Both the position numbers and the translations under genes were made by a program. A DNA stretch of 64,000 bases, taken from assembly GCF_004365965.1 (NCBI RefSeq), contig NZ_SOEB01000001.1, positions 1 to 64,000 of the forward strand. The letters run 5' to 3'. Positions 1 through 7,671 of the stretch are shown piece after piece. The notes beneath the pieces are model-generated. The model did not search any database, was not told where the DNA came from, and saw only the letters and a program-made list of their open reading frames with translations. Numbering within the stretch: position 1 is the first letter of the stretch; the number at the start of each line of letters is the position of its first letter. Source of the DNA: Rhodovulum visakhapatnamense (GTDB lineage: Bacteria > Pseudomonadota > Alphaproteobacteria > Rhodobacterales > Rhodobacteraceae).

Positions 1-378
1 CCAGACATCGTTCGGGCCGACTGCTTCCTGGCGATCTTCCCGTAGCTTTGCCTTCACCCTGCGCTTCGGGTGCTTGTTGCGCAACTGAAGGCCTAACTCG
101 TTGTAGATCCTGCGGGTCTTCTTCATGTTGATCACCCATCCTTCCCGTCGCAGCAGGACATGCACGCGGCGATAGCCATACCGCACACGCGTCTCGCAGA
201 TCTCCTTGATCCGCATCTCGACGGCAGCCTGGTCCGTCCGCCGGGACTTGTAGTGGTAGCTGGACGTGTCGAAGCAGATGGCCCCACAAGCCTTCCGGAT
301 CGACACGCCCCAGTCGACGCACATCCCGGTCACGATCTCTCGCAGACGCCCAGGCTTCAGAGCTTTCGGCGGATCACG
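1..378 (-). CDS. IS3-family transposase OrfB (partial, runs off left edge)
   Basis: This reading frame is open from 378 to the window edge, 126 codons, in the -1 register relative to OrfA. The visible protein includes KALKPGRLREIV, the VRYGYRRVHVLLRREGW helix-turn-helix-like segment and ends at GPNDVW, just before the first catalytic Asp of the DDE retroviral-integrase core, which would lie off the edge. A stop codon lies directly upstream of the frame and the overlap with OrfA contains the A-rich run CGAAAG, so synthesis is expected as an OrfAB fusion by programmed -1 frameshifting. The IS407-group assignment rests on overall resemblance recalled from the family. Confidence 0.85.
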
Positions 379-623
379 TCATGCAACATCTCCCGATCGA
401 GGGTCAGATCGGCCACGATCTTCTTCAGTCGCGTGTTCTCGTCCTCGAGCGCCTTCAGCCGACGCATCTCGTCCGGCAGCAACCCGCCAAACTTTTTCTT
501 CCAGTTGAAGTAGGTCGCCTGACTAATGCCCGCCTTGCGGCAGATCTCCGCGACGGGCGTGCCTTGTTCCCCCTGCTTCAGGATGAACGCCTTCTGCGCT
601 TCCGTGAACTTCGATGCCTTCAT
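357..623 (-). CDS. IS3-family transposase OrfA
   Basis: This 88-residue protein begins MKASKFTEAQKAF and carries the HTH_Tnp_1 domain (EICRKAGISQATYFNWKKKFGG), followed by a leucine-zipper-like helix with LKALEDENTRLKKIVADL that would mediate oligomerisation. It binds the IS termini and, with OrfB, forms the transposase. The start at 623 is preferred over an upstream in-frame ATG at 677 because family members start with MKxSKFTE and a GGAGAGGAG purine run lies just upstream. Length and sequence look intact. Confidence 0.9.
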   Translation of the reverse strand: MKASKFTEAQKAFILKQGEQGTPVAEICRKAGISQATYFNWKKKFGGLLPDEMRRLKALEDENTRLKKIVADLTLDREMLHDVIRRKL

Positions 624-692
624 GCGTTTCCGCTCCTCTCCCAGCCAGGAAAGATTAGCCGAAAACTCCAGCTTCAAACGGTCCAGTTTTCA

Positions 693-1013
693 GGGAACAG
701 AGCAATCCCGTGACCGGAACTTCTGGAATGCCCGCCTCGGGAGCGAAATATCGGGAGACGAAGCCCACCGGTACCTTCCCGCTATCCACCCCTCTCTGCC
801 TGCGGTTGGACGCAGCGAGCGCGTTTTCGTCGCGCATTCACCTTGGAAACCTGCCTGAGCGCTTGGCCAGGGCTCAGATGCCCGCCATGATGCCTATGGC
901 CTTGGAGACCAGTCTGGCCTGCTGGCGGTTCAATGGTCGCGATCTTATCTTCGTGTCCACGGAACCGACCGCAGGCCACACGACCCAACCCGAACCTGAG
1001 TTTTGAACCATCT
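693..1013. other. Gap between IS end and phosphotransferase gene; no convincing gene
   Basis: No reading frame here has a recognisable product. The leftward frames that cross it run antisense into the phosphotransferase gene and look like high-GC shadows. A GGAGG motif at 1014-1018 marks the start of the next gene. Confidence 0.5.
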
Positions 1014-1024
1014 GGAGGCGTGCT

Positions 1025-1837
1025 TTGCATCAGGACTGCGAGGCGAGATTTGGGGCCGCGGCCGAGGCGGCAGCCATGTTTGACGGGTTGTCCGGATATG
1101 TCTGGACCCGGAACAACATTGGAGAGTCGGGGGGCGAAGTGTACCGGCTTCACGGCAATCCCGGAGCGCCGGATCTCTACCTGAAGTACTGTTGGGGCGC
1201 GGAGGCGGGTAGTCTCCTCGATGAGGTGAGCAGACTTCGGTGGTTGGCAGCTCATCTTCGGGTTCCTGCATTGGTTGAGTTCAGATGCAGCGCCGACGAG
1301 GCGTGGCTGCTCATGGAAGCCTTGCCGGGCGAGACCGCTTATCAAGCCCTGCTGGCCCGCCCGGAGGAACGGGAGGTGGTGGTTGATGCGCTCGCCCGCT
1401 TTCTGAAGAAGCTCCACTCTATTCCGATCAACCAATGTCCGTTCAACAGCGGTCAGGCATACCGGCTCGGCCTTGCGCGTCAACGCCTTGACGCTGGACT
1501 GGTGGACGAGGATGACTTCGATGAGGAGCGGCGGGGCTGGAGCGCTTCGCACGTCTGGCGCGAGATGCTCCTGCTGTTGCCCCAAGCGCCCGATCTCGTT
1601 GTCACACACGGCGACTTTTCGCTTGATAACATACTCGTGGTTGGCAACGAAGTTGCCGGTTGCATCGATGTTGGGCGAGCAGGCTCCGCCGACAGGTACC
1701 AGGACCTTGCGATACTTTGGAATTGCCTCGGCGAGTTCGATACGTCACTGCGGGAAAGGCTCTTCGCGAGCTATGGCATGCCAGTCCCGGATTGGAGCAA
1801 GCTACAATTCCACCTCATGCTCGACGAGTTTTTCTGA
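1025..1837 (+). CDS. APH(3')-family aminoglycoside O-phosphotransferase
   Basis: This protein probably transfers phosphate from ATP to the 3'-hydroxyl of kanamycin/neomycin-type aminoglycosides in the cytoplasm. The catalytic loop is HGDFSLDN, followed by CIDVGR with the Mg-binding Asp, then YQDLAILWNCLGEF and the C-terminal HLMLDEFF, all hallmarks of APH(3') enzymes. A TTG start at 1025 gives 270 residues and has GGAGG 6 nt upstream. An in-frame ATG at 1076 would give 253 residues, slightly short for the family. The gene sits between an IS3-family element and prophage/IS debris, which suggests acquisition. Substrate range cannot be read from the sequence. Confidence 0.85.
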   Translation: MHQDCEARFGAAAEAAAMFDGLSGYVWTRNNIGESGGEVYRLHGNPGAPDLYLKYCWGAEAGSLLDEVSRLRWLAAHLRVPALVEFRCSADEAWLLMEALPGETAYQALLARPEEREVVVDALARFLKKLHSIPINQCPFNSGQAYRLGLARQRLDAGLVDEDDFDEERRGWSASHVWREMLLLLPQAPDLVVTHGDFSLDNILVVGNEVAGCIDVGRAGSADRYQDLAILWNCLGEFDTSLRERLFASYGMPVPDWSKLQFHLMLDEFF

Positions 1838-1907
1838 GTGTCTTGAGTAAGTTCTTGAGCCGGCGCTGACGCACCGCCTTGCCCCGACCCGGAGGCGGGG
1901 GAAGCTT

Positions 1908-2081
1908 TCAGGCCCGGCGGCGCGTGACCGCCTCGCCGATCCGGAGCATCTGCCCCGCCGCGCCGAGATAGGTCACGCCCTCCCACGCGACCGAACCATG
2001 GCCCGTGAACATGTTCAGCTCGCCGCTGTCGAAGCGGCATTGCACCAGAAGCCCGAGGATCCGGTCGCCGCTTGCGTCCAT
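1908..2081 (-). pseudogene. Short phage tail-like ORF in degraded prophage segment
   Basis: This is a 57-codon frame starting MDASGDRILGLLVQCRF and containing MFTGHGSVAWEGVTYLGAAG, the pattern seen at the N-terminus of small phage proteins encoded just after the tape-measure gene in gene-transfer-agent/siphophage-like tails. It begins at a TAATG overlap with the preceding tape-measure remnant. At 57 residues it is probably truncated. Assignment is from pattern memory, so the exact family is uncertain. Confidence 0.5.
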
Positions 2082-2400
2082 TACAGCGCCTCACCTGCCG
2101 CACGACTTCCGCGATCTGTTCCGGGCTGGCATTGCTGCCCGCGACCGAGACATGCACATCGCCCATGCGCACCCCGCCGCCGCCCAGGCTCGCGACCCCG
2201 AGCTTGCCATTGCCAAGGCGGGACAGCGGCAGGATCGCCTCGGGGCCTGCCTCGCCCATGAGCCCGGTCGAGCCGCCCCTCATCGGAAAGAAGGTCAGCC
2301 GGTCGACCACGCCGCCCGCGGCAAAGGCCCGGACCCGGCCGCCGTCGAAGACATTGCCAAGGGCGCTGGCCGCCTTGGGCACTTGATGCCTTTTCGCGTG
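2082..2400 (-). pseudogene. Phage tail tape-measure protein, C-terminal fragment
   Basis: The minus strand encodes a typical tape-measure C-terminus: GNVFDGGRVRAFAAGGVV, then GLMGEAGPEAILPLSR and a glycine-rich stretch ending in SPEQIAEVV. The sequence begins abruptly next to a transposase fragment and has no N-terminal helical region. The natural ending is in a neighbouring frame (AAGEAL then TAA at 2081-2083), so at least one indel near 2100 has broken the gene. It is a prophage remnant, not a functional tail gene. Confidence 0.75.
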
Positions 2401-2457
2401 AGGCTGAAGGCACGGCCTTGACCGCATACCATCTGGGCGTGGGAACGGGCCAACGGC

Positions 2458-2553
2458 TTTGCGCCCGTTCGGGGCGCGGACGGCGAGTATGAAACCCTCG
2501 AAGAACGCCCATTCCTCGTCCGACATAAGATCTCGTGCCAAGCTGGTCTCCAT
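2458..2553 (-). mobile_element. IS5-family transposase N-terminal fragment
   Basis: The 32 residues from 2553 include LMSDEEWAFFEGF and AVRAPNGRK, the N-terminal signature of IS5-family (DUF4096-type) transposases. The match stops at about 2458 and the sequence passes into phage tail DNA, so only the first part of the transposase gene remains. This is a footprint of an insertion or recombination event next to the prophage scrap. Confidence 0.7.
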
Positions 2554-2629
2554 CGCAGATGCCAGCTTGAATCATGCCCTACGCACGAGCGGAATCCCTT
2601 TTGTCAACACGACCTAGGCGAACGGCCAC

Positions 2630-2750
2630 TTCGTCCCGCTCTCCAGACCTTGGCGGATCCATGGCATGCCGCAGCGGGGATGAACGGCCGCTTCCGTGAT
2701 CCACTGACGGATCGGGCTTGGGGGACCGAACGACCGCTATCGGCAGCGAG
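2630..2750 (+). repeat. Dispersed direct repeat, copy A (upstream of phnA-like gene)
   Basis: About 120 bp starting at TTCGTCC and ending near CTATCGGCAG are repeated in the same orientation at 3345-3465. The longest shared core is GCAGCGGGGATGAACGGCCG, and similarity extends on both sides with scattered substitutions. No protein frame is obviously conserved. The gene-free stretch 2582-2931 contains nothing else I can name. Confidence 0.75.
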
Positions 2751-2931
2751 CGTCCCTGGTCGCTTGGGGCGGGTCGCGTCGCAGCCGCGCCCCAGGACGT
2801 TCGACCGCATTGGGGCTGGGGAGTTCACCTTGGTCGCACTAGCTGCGACCGGGCAACTCGGGTCCTTGAAATCCTGATAGGGGGGAACCTCCGCTGTACA
2901 CCGGACGTTCATGAGGCTATCGGCGTACCCC

Positions 2932-3273
2932 ATGACCGATACATTGCCTCCATGCCCCGAATGTTCCTCGTCCTACGTCTATCAGGTCGATGCTCTGTTG
3001 AACTGCCCAGAATGCGGGCACGAATGGGTGCCCGATGATCTGGCCGACACCGCTTCCGATGTGCGTGACAGCGTCGGGAATGTCCTTGCCGACGGCGACA
3101 CAGTTACCGTTATCAAGGACTTGAAGGTCAAGGGTTCTTCGTTGGTGGTTAAGGTCGGAACCAAAGTTCGGGGCATTCGGTTGGTCGACGGCGATCACGA
3201 CATCGACTGTAAAATTCCAGGAATGGGCCAGATGAGCCTGAAATCTCAGTTCGTGAAGAAAGTTTCTGGGTAG
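2932..3273 (+). CDS. PhnA/YjdM-family zinc-ribbon protein
   Basis: This 113-residue protein has an N-terminal zinc ribbon (CPEC at the start and NCPECGHEW about 20 residues later) followed by a PhnA SH3-like domain with DGDTVTVIKDLKVKG and a conserved KVGTKVRGIRLVDGDHDI segment. The size matches E. coli YjdM. Despite the historical name PhnA, the family is not required for phosphonate breakdown and its biochemical role is unsettled. The start at 2932 (MTDTLPPCPEC) fits the family better than an ATG 21 bp upstream. The gene stands alone between two copies of a ~120-bp repeat. Confidence 0.9.
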   Translation: MTDTLPPCPECSSSYVYQVDALLNCPECGHEWVPDDLADTASDVRDSVGNVLADGDTVTVIKDLKVKGSSLVVKVGTKVRGIRLVDGDHDIDCKIPGMGQMSLKSQFVKKVSG

Positions 3274-3344
3274 GCCGCTGAACGCGAACCCCAGGCAGAA
3301 CCTTTCTGGCCGGATTTGGAGCAACGGCATCACGAGACGACAGT

Positions 3345-3465
3345 TTCGTCCGCCCTCCGGATCTTGGCGGCCTGAGTGCATGCTGCAGCGGGGATGAACG
3401 GCCGCTTTCGTGAGCCGCAGGCGGTTCGGGCTCGGGGCGTCGAACGGCGGCTATCGGCAGGAATC
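3345..3465 (+). repeat. Dispersed direct repeat, copy B (downstream of phnA-like gene)
   Basis: This is the second copy of the repeat at 2630-2750, with the same orientation and the shared core GCAGCGGGGATGAACGGCCG at about 3383-3402. The two copies bracket the phnA-like gene. The rest of 3466-3755 holds no convincing gene and may serve as the leader of the cold-shock gene. Confidence 0.75.
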
Positions 3466-3755
3466 GGGCCTCGGCAACGGGGGCGTCTGATCGGGTTCGG
3501 CGACGCCTTTGGTCGACACACGAGTACGACTTATGGCGCTGGCCCGGCTTGGGATCGCAAGCAGGGATCTCTCTTCCTTCCGCCTCGGGAAAAGAATCCT
3601 TGCATTAGCGCGCCATGGCCTCCATACAGCGTGCGCTGACGTTTTTTCTCTTCGAAATGCTGCTGCCGCTGACCCGGTTTCGGTTGATCGACTTGGATCG
3701 ACTGTTGCCAGGCTGCCGCGATTCTGCGGGCAGCAATATCATGGAGAACACGGAT

Positions 3756-3962
3756 ATGGCCAATGGCACCGTGAAGTGGTTCAACGCAACCAAAGGCTTC
3801 GGCTTCATTCAACCGGAACACGGCAGCAAGGACATCTTCCTTCATATCTCTGCCGTCGAGCGTGCTGGCATCAGCCGCATCGATGACGGCCAGAAGGTGA
3901 CCTTCGACGTCGAAACCGGTCGCGACGGCCGCGAGTCCGCCACCAACCTGGCGCTTGCGTGA
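3756..3962 (+). CDS. Cold-shock protein, CspA family
   Basis: This 68-residue single cold-shock domain protein binds single-stranded RNA/DNA through RNP1 (KGFGFIQPE) and RNP2 (DIFLHISAVE). It begins MANGTVKWFNATKGFGFI, the invariant family N-terminus. GGAGA at 3743-3747 supports the ATG at 3756 over in-frame upstream ATGs. The long gene-free leader upstream would suit the structured 5' UTR that controls many csp mRNAs, but I cannot show that here. A strong hairpin follows the stop. Confidence 0.95.
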   Translation: MANGTVKWFNATKGFGFIQPEHGSKDIFLHISAVERAGISRIDDGQKVTFDVETGRDGRESATNLALA

Positions 3963-3970
3963 AGCCATCG

Positions 3971-3998
3971 CTGTAACACCCGCTCGCGGGTGTTACAG
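3971..3998 (+). terminator. Hairpin terminator of csp gene
   Basis: A perfect 12-bp stem CTGTAACACCCG / CGGGTGTTACAG closes a CTCG tetraloop, starting 9 nt after the csp stop. There is no clear T-run after it, so termination may be incomplete or the hairpin may stabilise the mRNA 3' end. Confidence 0.8.
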
Positions 3999-4068
3999 GT
4001 TCGGGAGGGAAGCCTTGGGGCTCATGAAGCCCGCAGCGTTTCCGCCCGAAACGAAATGACAGCATGAG

Positions 4069-4084
4069 CTTCGGGATCCCGAAG
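4069..4084. other. 16-bp perfect palindrome in gene-free stretch
   Basis: CTTCGGGATCCCGAAG reads the same on both strands. It lies in the gene-free interval 3999-4370, where I see no other feature. It could be a protein-binding site or chance. No flanking promoter is evident. Confidence 0.4.
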
Positions 4085-4370
4085 TGCCCGGTTTGAGAGG
4101 GCGCAACCCGATGAGGATGCGCATAGTCTGCCGGACCCGGTGATGTACGAAGCGCACGGCATGCGCGGCTCCGCCAGCAGGGCGGGGCCGATCTAATCCG
4201 CCCCTGTCTCCGCTCAGATGTGCCGCGCAACCGATGCGCATGGCCGGATTTTGACCGGGTCGGGGCTGGTCTGTTCCCACTCTGTATTCGCGTCGCTCCC
4301 TGCCGGTTGGCGGGGCAATGCCTGCCCACATGTGGCGGCCGCAATTACCTGAAAAAGAAAGATTTTACGA

Positions 4371-4622
4371 ATGATGGAAATTCAATGGGGACAACCCATG
4401 GTGCTGATGACCTCGCATGATGGCGATGTCGAGCGTTTCGGAACGATCGAGAAGGTCCGCTACTGGCTGCGTCGCAGATGGCCGGTTTCGGACAGGGCGC
4501 GGCACACCGCGCTTGCCAAGGTCGAGTCCGCGATGGAATGCATGAGTTCCGTTGAGGAGGCTCGGCGAGCCTTCCTCGTCGCAGCCCTCTCCGCCGGGTT
4601 CGCACCTGCAGGCGCGGAATAG
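4371..4622 (+). CDS. DUF982 family protein
   Basis: This 83-residue protein has the DUF982 pattern: an N-terminal segment reading VERFGTIEKVRYWLRRRWPV, a middle TALAKVESAMECMSSVEEARRAF, and a C-terminal FLVAALSAGF. The family is small, common in Rhizobiales and Rhodobacterales, often present in several copies, and has no known function. The start is either of the two adjacent ATGs at 4371/4374. No good ribosome-binding site is visible. The gene is isolated between gene-free stretches. Confidence 0.75.
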   Translation: MMEIQWGQPMVLMTSHDGDVERFGTIEKVRYWLRRRWPVSDRARHTALAKVESAMECMSSVEEARRAFLVAALSAGFAPAGAE

Positions 4623-4917
4623 TCTTCAGAGGGATCGGTGCGCTTCAGTGGCATCCGTCTGACCTTTTTCCGGCAGGGATCGGATGTGTCCTGGCGTGCG
4701 ATCTGTGAGTGTCGTTTTCGCGATGCCGCGTCGTCGCTCGTAGCCCCCAGTCCGGGTGGCTGGCTGAGGAAAATGTGCGCCCGAATCCGTTTCCCGGGTT
4801 CACGGTATGTGCATGTGTTGTTCTATACAACTCGGGCGGTTAGAGCGCTGAGGTCGCGCGACCTTCCGGTGATTTAGGGTCTGGCGTCGGAAGGGACGGC
4901 TTGCCGTCTGGCCGATC
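4623..4917. other. Gene-free interval before nhaA terminator
   Basis: No frame here has recognisable content. A 79-codon rightward frame from 4638 has no family signature or ribosome-binding site and was not called. Confidence 0.5.
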
Positions 4918-4953
4918 GGTCCGCAGTCGCCCACGGACGGGCGACTGCGGACC
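4918..4953 (-). terminator. Hairpin terminator downstream of nhaA
   Basis: A perfect 15-bp inverted repeat, GGTCCGCAGTCGCCC and its complement, is separated by a 6-nt loop (ACGGAC), beginning 9 nt past the nhaA stop in the leftward direction. No T-tract follows, but the stem is very stable. Confidence 0.85.
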
Positions 4954-4961
4954 GGGGACGG

Positions 4962-6149
4962 TCATCGGGCCGTGGCGACCTGCTTGGCCGTGGCCGGGCT
5001 CGCGATCAGGCGCAAGGCTGCATAGCCCAGAACCGCCGAGATCGCCGAGCCGCACAGCACGCCCAGACGGACGTCGTTCATCAGGGCCGGATCGCCAAAG
5101 CTGAGCGAGCCGATGAAAAGCGACATCGTGAAGCCGATCCCGGCGAGGCAGGAGAGCCCGTAGATATGGACCCAGCCGACGCCCTCGGGCAGGCGGGCGA
5201 GCCCGGACTTGACCATGGCGAAGGTCACCGCGAAGACGCCCAGCTGCTTGCCGATCACCAGCCCGAGCGCCACGCCCAGCGGCAGCGGCTGCAGCAGGTC
5301 CGACGGCGAGATGCCGGTCAGCACCACGCCCGCATTCCCGAAGGCGAAGATCGGCAGGATCAGGTACAGCACATAGGGCGACAGCGCATGTTCCAGCGCG
5401 TGCAGGGGCGATTTCCCCCATTTGTCGGTCAGCGGGATGCAGAAGCCCGTCACCACGCCCGCGATGGTCGCATGCACGCCCGATTTCAGCACGAAGAACC
5501 ACATGATCGTGCCCAGCAGGATCATCGGCGCGATCCGGTGCGCGCCCCGGAGGTTCAGCCAGATCAGCCCGGCCAGCGGGATCAGCGCCAGGAACAGGTA
5601 GTCGACTTTCAGATCGGCGGTGTAGAACAGCGCGATGATGACAATGGCGCCCAGATCGTCGAGGATCGCCAGCGTCAGCAGGAACACCTTCAGCGCCGCC
5701 GGGACCCGGTCGCCCAGAAGCGCCAGCACGCCCAGCGCGAAGGCGATGTCGGTCGCGGCCGGAATGGCCCAGCCTGACAGGGTTTCGGGGGTGCCCCAGT
5801 TGAAGGCCGCGAAGATCAGCGCGGGCACCACCATGCCGCCGACCGCTGCCATCCCCGGCAAGACCACATCGGCGGGTTTCTTCAGCTTGCCCTCGCGCAT
5901 CTCGCGCTTGAGCTCCAGACCGATCAGGAAGAAAAAGACCGCCATCAGCCCGTCATTGATCCACAGGATCAGGGGCTTTTCCAGCCCCTCGCCATTCAAG
6001 AGCACCGAGAAGGTCGCGCCGAGCGCGCTGTCATAGGCGGGTTGCAGCGAGGAATTGGCGACGATGAGCGCGGCCAGCGCCGCAAGCATGAGCAGAATAC
6101 CACCAGAGGCTTCGTGGCCGAAAAACTTGTCGAGCGCGCGGAGCAGCAT
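4962..6149 (-). CDS. nhaA: Na+/H+ antiporter NhaA
   Basis: This inner-membrane antiporter exchanges cytoplasmic Na+ (or Li+) for external protons and supports salt and alkaline-pH tolerance. At 395 residues it has the family's usual length, with about 12 hydrophobic segments. Diagnostic motifs are visible: ATDIAFALG at 132-140 and LAILDDLGAI around 160-169, with the paired aspartates 164-165 that form the ion-binding site. GLELKREMREG near 77-87 matches the conserved first loop. It starts MLLRALDKFFGHEASGG as in other NhaA proteins. It is transcribed alone, leftward, with its own terminator and a possible promoter at 6185-6213. Confidence 0.95.
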   Translation of the reverse strand: MLLRALDKFFGHEASGGILLMLAALAALIVANSSLQPAYDSALGATFSVLLNGEGLEKPLILWINDGLMAVFFFLIGLELKREMREGKLKKPADVVLPGMAAVGGMVVPALIFAAFNWGTPETLSGWAIPAATDIAFALGVLALLGDRVPAALKVFLLTLAILDDLGAIVIIALFYTADLKVDYLFLALIPLAGLIWLNLRGAHRIAPMILLGTIMWFFVLKSGVHATIAGVVTGFCIPLTDKWGKSPLHALEHALSPYVLYLILPIFAFGNAGVVLTGISPSDLLQPLPLGVALGLVIGKQLGVFAVTFAMVKSGLARLPEGVGWVHIYGLSCLAGIGFTMSLFIGSLSFGDPALMNDVRLGVLCGSAISAVLGYAALRLIASPATAKQVATAR

Positions 6150-6184
6150 TGAACTTCCCGATTTTTACTGGATTGTCTGTCTGC

Positions 6185-6213
6185 CAGATGGGGTTCTGGC
6201 CTTGAGAAGTCAA
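6185..6213 (-). promoter_or_regulatory. Possible sigma-70 promoter of nhaA
   Basis: On the minus strand a good -35 (TTGACT, 6213-6208) is followed after 17 bp by a poor -10 (CATCTG, 6190-6185), about 36 bp before the nhaA ATG. Only the -35 is convincing. Confidence 0.35.
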
Positions 6214-6265
6214 TTGCGGGTGGGGCGATCCGGCCCCGAAACCGCCGCAAAACGCGGGACATGCG

Positions 6266-6883
6266 ATGCTCGAACTCGATCATCTGGCCATTGCGGCGGC
6301 GACGCTGGACGAGGGCGTGGCCGCGGTCGAGGCCGCGCTTGGGGTGCGTCTGGCCGCGGGCGGGCGGCATGAGGCGATGGGCACCCATAACCGGCTGCTG
6401 CGGCTGAGCCCCGCGCTTTATCTCGAGGTGATTGCCATCGACCCCGAAGCGCCGCCGCCCGGCCGGGCGCGCTGGGTCGGGCTCGACCGGTTCGAGGGGC
6501 GGCCGCGCCCCGCCGCCTGGGTGGCGCGCACGTCTGACCTTGGGGCCGCGCTTGCGCGGGCGCCTGCCGGGTCGGGGCGGCCCATGGCCGTCGCGCGCGG
6601 CGATCTACGCTGGCGGATGGCGGTGCCCGAAGACGGAGAACTGCCCTTCGGCGGGCTCTTCCCTGCGCTGATCGAATGGCAGGGCGATCTGCATCCGGTG
6701 GCGATGCTGCCCGATACCGGGTGCCGTCTGGTGGGGCTTGAACTGTACCACCCGCGCGCGGACGACCTGTGCCACGCCCTCGAAGGCCTGCTGGACGATC
6801 CGCTGGTGGCGGTGCATCCGGGGCCGGAACCGGCGCTTCGGGCGCTAATCGACACGCCCCATGGGCGCCGGATTCTCGAATGA
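6266..6883 (+). CDS. Glyoxalase-like (VOC superfamily) domain protein
   Basis: This 205-residue protein matches the glyoxalase-like domain of the VOC superfamily: it opens LELDHLAIAAATLDEGVAAVEAALGV, has MGTHNRLLRLSPALYLEVIAID and a second half containing FPALIEWQGDLHPVAMLPDTGC. The N-terminal His (residue 6) and LYLEV Glu are candidate metal ligands. The substrate is unknown. It is divergent from nhaA. The start at 6266 gives the usual N-terminus, and the ATG 5 nt upstream is out of frame. Confidence 0.8.
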   Translation: MLELDHLAIAAATLDEGVAAVEAALGVRLAAGGRHEAMGTHNRLLRLSPALYLEVIAIDPEAPPPGRARWVGLDRFEGRPRPAAWVARTSDLGAALARAPAGSGRPMAVARGDLRWRMAVPEDGELPFGGLFPALIEWQGDLHPVAMLPDTGCRLVGLELYHPRADDLCHALEGLLDDPLVAVHPGPEPALRALIDTPHGRRILE

Positions 6884-6987
6884 TGGCGAATATTTGCCGA
6901 AAACCGGCGGGGCTTGCCGCAGCGACACCGTCAGGGCGGCCGAATGCCCGACCTGACTCTGCCGCGCTGGCGGGCTAAGCTCTGCGC

Positions 6988-7671
6988 ATGTCGCTCTGGT
7001 CCCGCATCGCCGACGCTTTGTCCGCCCTTGCCAAGGGCGAAGGCCTTGCGGCCGTGTTCGACCGGCTGCGCACCGCCCCCGAACGCACCGTAGCTTTCAC
7101 CATCGCGGTGATCGCGCTGGGCGCCAAGATGGCCAAGGCCGATGGCCGGGTCACCCGCGACGAGGTGACGGCCTTCCGCGAGGTCTTCACCATCCCGCCG
7201 GGGGAAGAGGCCAATGCGGCCCGGGTCTTCGATCTGGCCCGGCAGGACGTGGCGGGCTTCGAGGATTACGCCCGCCGTATCCGCCGCATGTTCCGCGAGA
7301 CCGAGGCGCCGCTTTGCGACCTGATGGAGGGGCTTTTCTTCATCGCGCTGGCCGATGGCGACTATCACCCCGACGAGGATGCCTTCCTTGCCCGGGTGGC
7401 CGAGATCTTCGGGCTGACAGACCGCCAGTTCCGCACGCTCCGTGCCCGCTTCGTGCCCGACGCGGTGCCCGATCCCTATGCGGTGCTGGGGGTCGATCCC
7501 GAGGACGATCTGGACGCCATCCGCAAGGTCTGGCGGGCCGAGGTCCGCGAGACCCATCCCGACCGGATGCAGGCGCGCGGCGTGCCCGAAGAGGCGATCA
7601 AGCTGGCCGAACGGCGGCTGGTGGCGGTCAATCAGGCCTGGGAGGCCATCGTCGCGGAACGCGCGGCGTGA
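6988..7671 (+). CDS. TerB-like/DnaJ domain protein (DjlA-type co-chaperone)
   Basis: This 227-residue protein combines an N-terminal TerB-like helical domain (FTIAVIALGAKMAKADGRV, and later LFFIALADGDYHPDEDAFL; these repeats carry acidic residues typical of TerB) with a C-terminal J domain (DPYAVLGVDPEDDLDAIRKVW) containing the HPD motif in ETHPDRMQA. The HPD motif stimulates DnaK ATPase, so it is probably a soluble DnaK co-chaperone. Unlike E. coli DjlA, no N-terminal membrane segment is obvious. It overlaps the next gene by 4 bp, indicating translational coupling. Confidence 0.88.
   Translation: MSLWSRIADALSALAKGEGLAAVFDRLRTAPERTVAFTIAVIALGAKMAKADGRVTRDEVTAFREVFTIPPGEEANAARVFDLARQDVAGFEDYARRIRRMFRETEAPLCDLMEGLFFIALADGDYHPDEDAFLARVAEIFGLTDRQFRTLRARFVPDAVPDPYAVLGVDPEDDLDAIRKVWRAEVRETHPDRMQARGVPEEAIKLAERRLVAVNQAWEAIVAERAA

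Larger units (their letters stand above)
1..692 (-). mobile_element. IS3-family (IS407-group) insertion sequence, truncated by window edge
   Basis: The stretch holds the orfA and the first part of orfB of an IS3-family element read leftwards. On the minus strand the element seems to begin near 692 with TGAAAACTGGACC, resembling IS407-group termini. The orfA-orfB overlap is in the -1 register typical of IS3 elements. The other terminus and the target duplication lie outside the window or cannot be assigned, so neither completeness nor activity can be judged. Confidence 0.85.

Noticed and set aside
782..1609. Leftward 275-codon frame overlapping the phosphotransferase gene
   Set aside because: It is antisense to conserved APH(3') motifs and has no recognisable domain.
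4638..4877. Possible 79-residue rightward gene
   Set aside because: No similarity pattern, no ribosome-binding site, and composition like non-coding DNA.
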